Translations under genes and position numbers: made by a program
Notes under the pieces: model-generated
Databases searched by the model: none
What the model saw: the letters and a program-made list of their open reading frames with translations, nothing else
What the model was told of the DNA's origin: nothing
Shown: positions 8,509 through 15,815 of the stretch, in pieces
Layout: each line of letters opens with the position of its first letter
Position numbering within the stretch: the first letter of the stretch is position 1
Origin: JABWBD01 sp040768665
GTDB taxonomy: Bacteria > Planctomycetota > Planctomycetia > Pirellulales > Thermoguttaceae
Length of the DNA: 64,000 nucleotides
Direction of reading: 5' to 3'
Assembly: GCA_040768665.1 (NCBI GenBank)
Contig: JAXGMN010000038.1
Coordinates: 67,192 to 131,191, forward strand

Positions 8509-11500
8509 ATGGCAAGTCTACAACCCAACCTGCTCCTGGCCACTCTTGTCCTGCCGTTGGTCGGCATCCTTCTGGCCGGCCCGGACCGCGCCAGGGCCCG
8601 CCAGAGCGCCCTGATCACAACCACGATCACCTTTCTCCTTGCCGCGATCCTGGTGCTCCAGTATCCACCCGGAGCGGAAGCCTTCGCCCTGGTCGAGGGG
8701 GCATGGCTGGGCTGGACCGACGGGCCGGTCGACATCCATTTCAGCATCGCCCTGGACGGGCTCAGCCTCTGGCTCTACGGTCTCACCACCCTGTTGATGA
8801 TCGTCGCCGTGCTGGTGAGCTGGGAAGCGGTCGGCGACCACGCCGCGTCGTACTACCGGCTTCTGCTCTTGCTGGAGACCGGCATGCTGGGCGTCTTCGT
8901 CGCCCGCGATATTATCCTGTTCTACGTCTTCTTCGAGTTCACCCTCATCCCGCTTTTCTTCCTGATCGGCATCTGGGGGAGCGAGCAACGCCGCCACGCC
9001 GCCGTGAAGTTTTTCCTCTTCACGCTGGCCGGCAGCCTGCTGACCTTCCTCGGTCTTCTGGCAATCGTCCTCTGGAGCTACTACGACTCGCCGCTGGGGC
9101 GAATGACGTTTTCGATTCCCCAGCTCACTGCCAACCTTGCCGAGAACCCGATGCCGTTCGGCCTCCAACTGGCGGTCTTCCTGGCGCTGTTCGTCGGTTT
9201 TGCGATCAAGGTGCCGCTCTTCCCGTTGCACACCTGGCTGCCGCTGGCCCATGTCCAGGCACCGACCGCCGGCAGCGTGATCCTCGCCGGCGTGCTCTTG
9301 AAGATCGGAACCTACGGCTTCGTGCGTTTCAACCTGCCGATGCTCCCCGAGGCGACCGTCTGGTGCATGCCCTGGATCCTCTGGCTTTCGGTGATCGGCA
9401 TCATCTACGGCGCCCTGGTCGCCCTGGCCCAGGAAGACATGAAACGCCTGATCGCCTATTCCAGCGTCAGCCATCTCGGGTTCTGCATGCTCGGTGTTTT
9501 CGCCCTCAATCGCCTCGGCGTGCAGGGTGGCGTGTTGCAAATGATCAACCACGGGCTGTCGACCGGCGGGCTGTTCGCCCTGGTCGGCATGCTCTACGAA
9601 CGCTACCACACCCGCCAGATCCGCGACTACGGCGGCATCGCCCGGCGCCTGCCGATCCTCGCCTTCTTCATGCTCGTCATGACCCTCGCCAGCATCGGCC
9701 TGCCGGGCCTCAACGGCTTCGCGGGAGAGTTTCTCCTCTTGCTCGGCATGTTCCAACGCGCATGGACGGAAGCGCCCCCGGCATGGGCCGTCCACTTCCG
9801 CGTCATCGCCGTCCTGGCACTGACCGGCGTCATTCTCGGAGCTTGGTACATGCTCAATCTTGTCCAGCGAGTCTTCTTCGGCCCGCTCCGCGAACCCGCG
9901 CTCGACAATCACCACGACCACGCCCCCGTCCGCGATCTCACCTTCCGCGAGATCATGGCCCTCAGTCCGCTCGTTGTCTTCATCGTCTGGATCGGTATCC
10001 AACCCTCATTCTTCCTCGAGCGGATGACCCCTACCCTCGACCGCATCACCCTCGGATCCGAGCAAGCCCTCCAGGCCGGCATCGCCCAACACGACGCCGC
10101 CTCCCAACGCCGCCACTCGCCCGGACCCCAGCGTGCTCGTCCCGCTGGTGAACAAGGTTCATTCGCTACAGACACAACCTCCAACTCCCCCGACCCCCGC
10201 GCGCTCGACACGCGGGTGAAGCAGGTTTCACCACCTACGGAACCACCCGAGAGCCGTCAAATCTCATTCACCGTCCGCGCAAACCAGACCGGTTCTGCTT
10301 CCTCCTGCCTTCCGCTAGCCTCTCAACCTCATTCACCGTCCGCGCATCTCGTCCGTCTTGCCAGCTACGAAAACGAACCGAGCACCACCCCGTCTCTCCC
10401 ACCGCCGCCTCCCCACCCCGTCAACTACCTACCGCTGCTCACCCCCGAGATCATCCTCGTATCCGTCGCGGTCCTGATCTACGTTGCCGGCGCCTTCTTC
10501 GAAACCGCAAAGCGACTCTGGAGCTGGATCGCATTGGCCGGGATCTTCGCGGCCGCGCTGGCGCTCTGGTCGATATCCGGCCAACCGCTAACCACTCCCT
10601 CCGTGCAAATCGACGCCCTCTCCTGCCACATCCGCTGGCTCACTCTCGGCGTGGCGGCCCTGCTCGTTCTGCTAACCTCCCGCCCGCTTACCGCGCCCGG
10701 AACACCCGAATACGTCGCCTCGCTTCTTCTGCTGATCGCCGGCACGATGCTGATCTCCTGGGCGGGCAACCTGATTCTGCTGTTCGTCGGCCTCGAATTG
10801 GTCTCCATCCCGACCTACATCCTTCTTTACCTCGGCCGTCGCGACGTAATGTCCCGCGAGGCGACGGCCAAGTACTTCTTCCTCAGCATCCTCGCGTCGG
10901 CCTTGTTGCTCTACGGGTTCACTTTCTTCTACGGCGTCACAGGCTCGATGGACATCCGTTTTGTCCGCGAAGCCGCCGCCGGCGCCGTCGCTTTGGCGGA
11001 AGATACATCCATGACGGCCTCGCTCGCCGTCGGGCCGTTGGCGGGCATCGCCCTGGTTCTGATCTTCGCCGGTCTGGGGTTCCGCATCACTGCCGTTCCC
11101 TTTCATTTCTATGCACCGGACGTCTACCAGGGCACCACGCACGGCAACGCCGGCCTCTTGTCGATCATTCCCAAGATCGCCGGGCTGATCGCCATCGTCC
11201 GCCTGATGACCATGCTCCTCGAGGTGCCGGACCTTCAGCCCTACGCGTGGCGAGTCGCCCTGGCACTGTCGATCGTGACCATGACCTTGGGCAACTTCAT
11301 GGCCCTCTGGCAGGATAATGTTCGGCGGCTCATGGCCTATTCCTCGATCGCCCACGCCGGCTACCTGCTCATCCCGCTGGCCGTCTTTCTCGCGCCGGGC
11401 CCCGGCGTCCCGGCCGCCTGGGACGGCATCGGAGCGCTGCTGCTCTACCTGTTGGTCTACGCCGTGGCCACCATCGGCATGTTCGCCGCCCTTGCGGCCC

Positions 11501-12087
11501 TCGGCCACGAAGACACTCAGATCGACGGCGTCGACGAGTTGGCCGGACTCGCCTGGACCGGCGGCACGGTCCGCCCTCTGATGGCCTGGTGCATCGCGGC
11601 CTTCATGTTCAGCCTGGCCGGCATTCCGCCCCTGGCCGGATTTTGGGGCAAGCTGGCGATCTTCTCCAGCGCCTTGGGCGCCGGCGGAGAAGCGAGCGGC
11701 CTGCGCGGATGGTTCATCGCCCTGGCGGTGATCGGCGTGCTCAACGCCGCCGTGGCAGCCGCCTACTACCTGCGGATCATCGGCGTGATGTTCTTCCGTC
11801 TCCCGCTGGCCACCCCCGGCGTCAAGCGCGGCGCCGGCGGAGCCGGCCTTGCCGCCGTCCTCTGCGGGCTATTGGTCCTCGTAATCGGCGTCGGCCCGGG
11901 CCTCTGGATCCGAAACGCCAACCAGGCCAGCCCCCGATTTAAGGCGGAAGGCGGAAGCCGCAACGTGGAAGCAAGGGTGACGAACGCGGAAGCAAACGGG
12001 AAAAATGCACTGTCTTACCTTCCCCCTTCCGCCTTCCTTCCACCTTCCTCTTTCCCCCTTTCCGCCTTCGTCCACGGTTCCGATTGA
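8509..12087 (+). CDS. nuoMN: Fused NADH-quinone oxidoreductase subunits M and N
   Basis: One uninterrupted 1192-codon frame encodes two complete antiporter-like complex I subunits. Residues about 1-515 are NuoM (YVFFEFTLIPLFFLIGIWG, KVPLFPLHTWLPLAHVQAPT, LLKIGTYGFVRF, SSVSHLGFCMLG). Residues about 640-1140 are NuoN (LLTPEIILVSVAVL, VGLELVSIPTYILLYL, AVPFHFYAPDVYQGTTH, YSSIAHAGYLLIPL, GIPPLAGFWGKLAIF). Between them lie roughly 120 polar Ser/Pro/Thr/Arg-rich residues that match neither family and are encoded by repeat copies. No ATG, GTG or TTG lies in frame near the NuoN start, so a separate NuoN would need an unusual start. NuoM ends and NuoN begins on the correct membrane side only if the linker topology allows it. 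The last 50 residues are also repeat-derived. Both domains look intact; whether the chain is cleaved is unknown. Confidence 0.93.
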   Translation: MASLQPNLLLATLVLPLVGILLAGPDRARARQSALITTTITFLLAAILVLQYPPGAEAFALVEGAWLGWTDGPVDIHFSIALDGLSLWLYGLTTLLMIVAVLVSWEAVGDHAASYYRLLLLLETGMLGVFVARDIILFYVFFEFTLIPLFFLIGIWGSEQRRHAAVKFFLFTLAGSLLTFLGLLAIVLWSYYDSPLGRMTFSIPQLTANLAENPMPFGLQLAVFLALFVGFAIKVPLFPLHTWLPLAHVQAPTAGSVILAGVLLKIGTYGFVRFNLPMLPEATVWCMPWILWLSVIGIIYGALVALAQEDMKRLIAYSSVSHLGFCMLGVFALNRLGVQGGVLQMINHGLSTGGLFALVGMLYERYHTRQIRDYGGIARRLPILAFFMLVMTLASIGLPGLNGFAGEFLLLLGMFQRAWTEAPPAWAVHFRVIAVLALTGVILGAWYMLNLVQRVFFGPLREPALDNHHDHAPVRDLTFREIMALSPLVVFIVWIGIQPSFFLERMTPTLDRITLGSEQALQAGIAQHDAASQRRHSPGPQRARPAGEQGSFATDTTSNSPDPRALDTRVKQVSPPTEPPESRQISFTVRANQTGSASSCLPLASQPHSPSAHLVRLASYENEPSTTPSLPPPPPHPVNYLPLLTPEIILVSVAVLIYVAGAFFETAKRLWSWIALAGIFAAALALWSISGQPLTTPSVQIDALSCHIRWLTLGVAALLVLLTSRPLTAPGTPEYVASLLLLIAGTMLISWAGNLILLFVGLELVSIPTYILLYLGRRDVMSREATAKYFFLSILASALLLYGFTFFYGVTGSMDIRFVREAAAGAVALAEDTSMTASLAVGPLAGIALVLIFAGLGFRITAVPFHFYAPDVYQGTTHGNAGLLSIIPKIAGLIAIVRLMTMLLEVPDLQPYAWRVALALSIVTMTLGNFMALWQDNVRRLMAYSSIAHAGYLLIPLAVFLAPGPGVPAAWDGIGALLLYLLVYAVATIGMFAALAALGHEDTQIDGVDELAGLAWTGGTVRPLMAWCIAAFMFSLAGIPPLAGFWGKLAIFSSALGAGGEASGLRGWFIALAVIGVLNAAVAAAYYLRIIGVMFFRLPLATPGVKRGAGGAGLAAVLCGLLVLVIGVGPGLWIRNANQASPRFKAEGGSRNVEARVTNAEANGKNALSYLPPSAFLPPSSFPLSAFVHGSD
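10124..10346. repeat. Four degenerate hairpin-repeat copies inside the nuoM-nuoN frame
   Basis: Two plus-strand copies (10124-10159 and 10192-10227) show GACCCC, a palindrome (CCAGCG-loop-CGCTGG; CCCGCG-loop-CGCGGG) and the tail GGTGAANNAGGTT. Two opposite-strand copies share the exact 19-mer CTCATTCACCGTCCGCGCA at 10263-10281 and 10328-10346, the reverse complement of the stem plus the same tail. They belong to the same family as 1084-1183. All four are translated as part of the linker between the NuoM and NuoN domains. Confidence 0.75.
11938..12080. repeat. GGCGGAAG / CTTCCGCC polypurine-polypyrimidine inverted block at the nuoN 3' end
   Basis: GGCGGAAGGCGGAAG-type units near 11943-11960 face CCTTCCGCCTTCC-type units near 12022-12070 in opposite orientation, so the block can fold back. 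It lies inside the reading frame and encodes the last roughly 48 residues of the NuoN part, beyond the conserved domain. It therefore extends or replaces the original end of the protein. Confidence 0.65.
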
Positions 12088-12100
12088 TGGTTGTGCCCCC

Positions 12101-13493
12101 ATGGCCCGAACTCGAATCAGTGCGACGGGACTTGCGCGGCTGCTGAACTCCGCCGCGCGGCCGATCTATGTGCTGAACGACGAGCAGAGGATCGTCTTCT
12201 GCAACACGGCCTGCCTTAACTGGGTCGGCCAGACGTCGGACGATCTCGTCGGCGTCCGCTGTGCCTACCATTCCAGCAATGCGGTCAGTCCGCTCGACGC
12301 AATCGCCTCCGGCTTGTGCCCGCCGCCTGCGGCCCTGGCGGGCAACCAGGCCGCCGGCACCGTATCCGCGCTCGACGCCGATGGCCGGCTACACCGGCGC
12401 GCGGCCCGGTTCGTCAAATTGGAGGGCGGGGTCGACGAGCTGATCGGACTGATTGTCTTTGTCGACCCCTTGGATCTCTCCGAACCCGAAGCGCTCACCG
12501 TCGACCGCAGAGAGGGCGAAAACGCCGAGTTGCACCACCGCGTTCGCAAGTACCGGGAACAGTTTGCCGTCCGCTACCGCGTCGACCGCCTCGTTGGCGA
12601 AACCCCCGCCATCCGCCAGGCCCGTGCCCAGGTCGAGCTCGCCGCCAACAGTCGTGCCAGTGTGCTCGTCACCGGTCCGATCGGAAGCGGCCGTCAGCTC
12701 GTGGCCGAAGCGATCCACTATGCCGGTGCGTCGGAACCCCGCGGGGCGCTGATTCCGCTGGCCTGCTCCATCCTCGGCCCCGATCTGATCCAATCGGCCC
12801 TCGCTGCGGCGGCCGACCGGCACACCCTCAGAGCCAAGGCTTCCGGCAGCACCCTCCTGCTGAACGACGTCGATCTCCTTCCGCGCGAAGTCCACGCGGA
12901 AGCCCTTCGCACGCTCACCAGCCGCTCCTTTCCCTTGCGCCTGATCGGAACCGCGCGCCGGCCGCTGTGCGAACTGGCCGCTCGCCACGAATACCTGCCC
13001 GACCTTGCCGCCGCGCTGAGCACGCTGGTGATCCGGTTGCCGCCGCTGGCCGAGCGTCGCGAAGACATCCCGCTTTTGGCCCAGTTGTTCCTCGAGGAAG
13101 TCAATGCCCGCAGCAAGCGCCAGCTCGCCGGCTTCACCTCCGACGCGCTCGACGCGCTCGACGCCTACCCCTGGCCCGGAAACGTCGACGAACTGGTGCT
13201 GATGGTCTCCGAGGCCCATGCCAAGGCCCGTGAACTCGAGGTCACCCTGGCCGACCTGCCCGAACGCATCCACCGCGCCGCGACGGCGCCCCCGCCATCC
13301 GCGAGTGCCGGAGCAGCGGATCGTCCTCGACGAATTCCTCGGCCGCGTGGAGCGCGAGTTGATCAGCCGTGCGCTCGCCCGCGCGAAGGGCAACAAGACC
13401 AAGGCCGCCAGGCTCCTGGGCATGACCAGGCCGCGGCTCTACCGGCGTCTCGTCCAACTCGGCTTGGAAGACGCAGAATCTTCCCCCGGATAG
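12101..13493 (+). CDS. PAS / AAA+ / Fis-type NtrC-like regulator, degenerate, with an apparent frameshift
   Basis: The order is an N-terminal PAS-like sensor (residues about 15-110, PIYVLNDEQRIVFCN), an AAA+ domain resembling sigma-54 activators (residues about 165-370, RLVGETPAIRQARAQVELAA through YPWPGNVDEL) and a Fis-type helix-turn-helix. The HTH (KGNKTKAARLLGMTRPRLYRRL) lies one base out of frame with the rest; the switch falls near the C-run at 13289-13293. The AAA+ domain is degenerate: Walker A reads GPIGSGRQ with no lysine, Walker B reads LLLNDVD, and the sigma-54 loop GAFTGA is absent. Classical sigma-54 activation is therefore unlikely. The frameshift could be a sequencing error, a pseudogene or, less likely, recoding. 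The ATG at 12101 is 13 bases after nuoN. Confidence 0.75.
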
Positions 13494-13505
13494 ACCGATC
13501 CTCCG

Positions 13506-13982
13506 ATGCCGGCAAACCCTGGCCACCCTTCCGACCCCAATCCTTGGCTCCGGGAACTCGCGGCCGCGCGGCTCGTCGTTGCCGAGCGGACGGGTACTTG
13601 GGCGGTCGCACTTCGCCAGGCATCGGCCCTTACCGACACGCGCGTCTACGAAACCCGCAGTCTCGCCGAGTGCTGGCAGATGCTCCCCGGCTATCCGTCG
13701 AGCTTCCTCGTTCTGGAAGCCACCCCCGTGAGCATCGACGGTGTCCTGGATTACCTCGCTCGCATCAAGCGCCAGTATCCCTTGGCGCGTGCGGCCGTGG
13801 TGGCCGACCCGTCGCTCTCCGGCCACGAGTGGCTGATCCGCGAAGCGGGCGCCGTCCACTTCCTGACCTCTCGCCGCGGTGCCGGCCCTCTGGCTCTCGT
13901 CGCCCGCCGCCACCTCTCACAAATCCCCGAGCCCCGCCACGGCTTGGCCGAACGAATTTGGGCCGAACTGCCATGGGCATAG
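13506..13982 (+). CDS. Small hypothetical protein, possibly receiver-like
   Basis: This 158-aa protein starts 12 bases after the regulator stop and is probably cotranscribed with it. The order of hydrophobic strands and helices (LVVAERTGTWAVALRQA, SSFLVLEATPVSIDGVLDYLARI, ARAAVVADPSLS, REAGAVHFL) suggests an alpha/beta response-regulator-like fold. No phosphoacceptor aspartate can be assigned with confidence. I do not recognise a named family. It converges on the mgtE-like gene with only 22 bases between the stops. A role linked to the upstream regulator is only an inference from position. Confidence 0.6.
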   Translation: MPANPGHPSDPNPWLRELAAARLVVAERTGTWAVALRQASALTDTRVYETRSLAECWQMLPGYPSSFLVLEATPVSIDGVLDYLARIKRQYPLARAAVVADPSLSGHEWLIREAGAVHFLTSRRGAGPLALVARRHLSQIPEPRHGLAERIWAELPWA

Positions 13983-14004
13983 ACCTTCCCGCCGCTGCGA
14001 CGGA

Positions 14005-15000
14005 CTATCCCACCAGCCACCGGGCAAGTGTGAAGTAGATCGTTAGCGTTACCATGTCCGTTAACGCCAAAGTGATCGGTCCCGCGGCGACCTGGGGCTC
14101 CCGTTGAAATAAGCGGAGCAGGTTCGGCATCACGACGCCGATAATGGCGGCGCACGTCACCCCGCCGGCGACCCCCCCCAACAAACAGATGAAGACACGC
14201 GTCTGACCAAGCCAGAGCAACGCCACACTCGCCACGGCAAGGCCGCTCGCGACGCCAAGGTACAAGCCGGTCACCGCCTCCGCCCGGAGCTTCTTGAGGA
14301 TCGCCTGCACGGTCGGCTGCCCGCCATGCAAGCTCTGCAGCGCAAGACTCACCGATTGAATGCTGACGCTCTCGGCCAGTGCAAGCACGACAGGGATGAA
14401 GAGCGCGAGAGCTACCACTTTCTGCAATTCGGCCTCGAACATGCCCGACAGGAACGCCGCCAAGATGCCGCCGGCGATGTTTGTCAGCAGCCAAGGAAAC
14501 CGGCCGCGGAACGCGGCGACGGGCGAGGTTTGCCGGGCGTCGGCGAGATGGACGCCGATAAGTTGAAACAGATCGTCGCTCGCTTCACGCCGATCGAGGT
14601 CCTTCAGTTCATCCGTGTACAGTTCGACGTCGACGATGCCCATGATTTCGCGTTCTTCATTGACCACCGGAAACGCAAGCAGTCGGTGGAACATGAAGAA
14701 TTCGCAAGCCTCGAGCACGGTCGCCGTTGCGGGAATCGCGATGACATCCGGCGCCATGATGTCGCCAATCGATTTCTCGGGCGCGCTCAAGAGCAGCCTT
14801 CGGGTCGGAACAACACCCTTCAGCCGGCTGTCATCGTCCACGACGTAGAAGTACACGATCCGGCCTTCGGGCGGGTTTTGACGAATGGTGGCAAGCGCTT
14901 CCGCGATCGTCTGCTTCACGTGAAGCCGTGCGTAATCCGTCCGCATATGCTGCGTAACGGGATCGTCAACCCGGTATTCAATCGGAATCGCGTGTACCAT
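14005..15000 (-). CDS. MgtE-like divalent cation transporter without the N domain
   Basis: The 331-aa protein has a pair of CBS domains (residues about 15-145, with IGDIMAPDVIAIPATATVLEA) and a five-helix MgtE transmembrane domain (residues about 180-330). It matches MgtE at RFPWLLTNIAGGILAAFLSG, at ALFIPVVLAL and at the last helix LALTDMVTLTIYF, whose aspartate corresponds to the ion-binding Asp of the pore. Two features differ from classical MgtE: the superhelical N domain (about 130 aa) that gates the channel is missing, and the GNxGSQ stretch is replaced by AESVSIQS. Mg2+ is the likely substrate, but another divalent ion is possible. An upstream GGAG supports the start at 15000. Confidence 0.8.
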   Translation of the reverse strand: MVHAIPIEYRVDDPVTQHMRTDYARLHVKQTIAEALATIRQNPPEGRIVYFYVVDDDSRLKGVVPTRRLLLSAPEKSIGDIMAPDVIAIPATATVLEACEFFMFHRLLAFPVVNEEREIMGIVDVELYTDELKDLDRREASDDLFQLIGVHLADARQTSPVAAFRGRFPWLLTNIAGGILAAFLSGMFEAELQKVVALALFIPVVLALAESVSIQSVSLALQSLHGGQPTVQAILKKLRAEAVTGLYLGVASGLAVASVALLWLGQTRVFICLLGGVAGGVTCAAIIGVVMPNLLRLFQREPQVAAGPITLALTDMVTLTIYFTLARWLVG

Positions 15001-15084
15001 GACTACTCCGCTTCCGGAGGGTTCCTTTGAGTTCTCTTCGTCGTCTTCAGCCGCGTGAGCGCTTACGAAAAGAGGCCGGTGCGT

Positions 15085-15567
15085 TTATTGCTGGGCGACG
15101 GTTACGTTCACCCGGGTTACGCTTTCGTCCGCGGTAATGACGATGTTCGCCGCACGCTCGGGCTTCTCGTAGGCGAGCATCACCTGCTCCCCCATGTCCA
15201 TTGCTGCCTTTTGGGTCCACCCCGCGCTGGTCATCTGCTTCTTGTACTGCTCGGCCACCGCCGCACGATCTTTGTCAGTGGTAAACGCCAACGAGTAGCC
15301 CTGGGGCACCTCCATCGCCATCTCGATCTTCGCCCCATCGAGTACATAAATGTCTTGCGGGAAGCTGTCCGGCAGTTTCGCGCCCTCACCGGATGACATG
15401 GTCATTTTGCCCTCTTCGGTTTCTATCTGCATAGTCTCCTTCGAGAGGTCCACTCTGGCCGTGCCGCCGGTCTGCAGCTCGATCGCTTTCTCGACCGCAG
15501 CCTCCTCCGCTTGTCTTCCGCAGCCGGTCACACAAACCAGGCCGATCGCCAGTACTATCGCCCGCAT
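15085..15567 (-). CDS. Small secreted lipoprotein, unknown function
   Basis: The 160-aa product begins MRAIVLAIGLVCVTGCGR, a short signal peptide ending in a lipobox (VTGC), so the mature protein is probably lipid-anchored at Cys16. The rest is acidic, soluble and rich in Met and Lys, and ends with a beta-rich segment (ANIVITADESVTRVNVTVAQQ). AGGAG seven bases before the ATG supports this start over the longer open frame. I do not recognise a family. It lies between the mgtE-like gene and the large cyclase gene on the same strand. Confidence 0.7.
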   Translation of the reverse strand: MRAIVLAIGLVCVTGCGRQAEEAAVEKAIELQTGGTARVDLSKETMQIETEEGKMTMSSGEGAKLPDSFPQDIYVLDGAKIEMAMEVPQGYSLAFTTDKDRAAVAEQYKKQMTSAGWTQKAAMDMGEQVMLAYEKPERAANIVITADESVTRVNVTVAQQ

Positions 15568-15815
15568 TTCATGCTCCTGGAAGTCACACAATGCCTTGCC
15601 GGCGGGCAGTCGCGAAAGTGCGCCGCGCACCATCCCCAAAAACCCGCCGGGGATCGCGATATTGTCGCCGGAACTGGCGCTGTTGTCTATACCACCGGAC
15701 AATCGGCGCTGCGGTTGATCGGGAGCCTTGCTGATTTCTACCAGGAATTGGCAGCCGGAACCCCCGGCCAACGAGTCCGCGACATGGTCTTTAGACATTT
15801 CGTTCGAGCTTTTCG

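Noticed and set aside
10124..10346. CRISPR array
   Set aside because: Units are palindromic, in both orientations, with unequal spacing and degenerate stems; there are no spacers of constant length and no cas genes.
13285..13300. Programmed frameshift in the NtrC-like gene
   Set aside because: No slippery heptamer or downstream stimulator is evident; a C-run error or decay is simpler.
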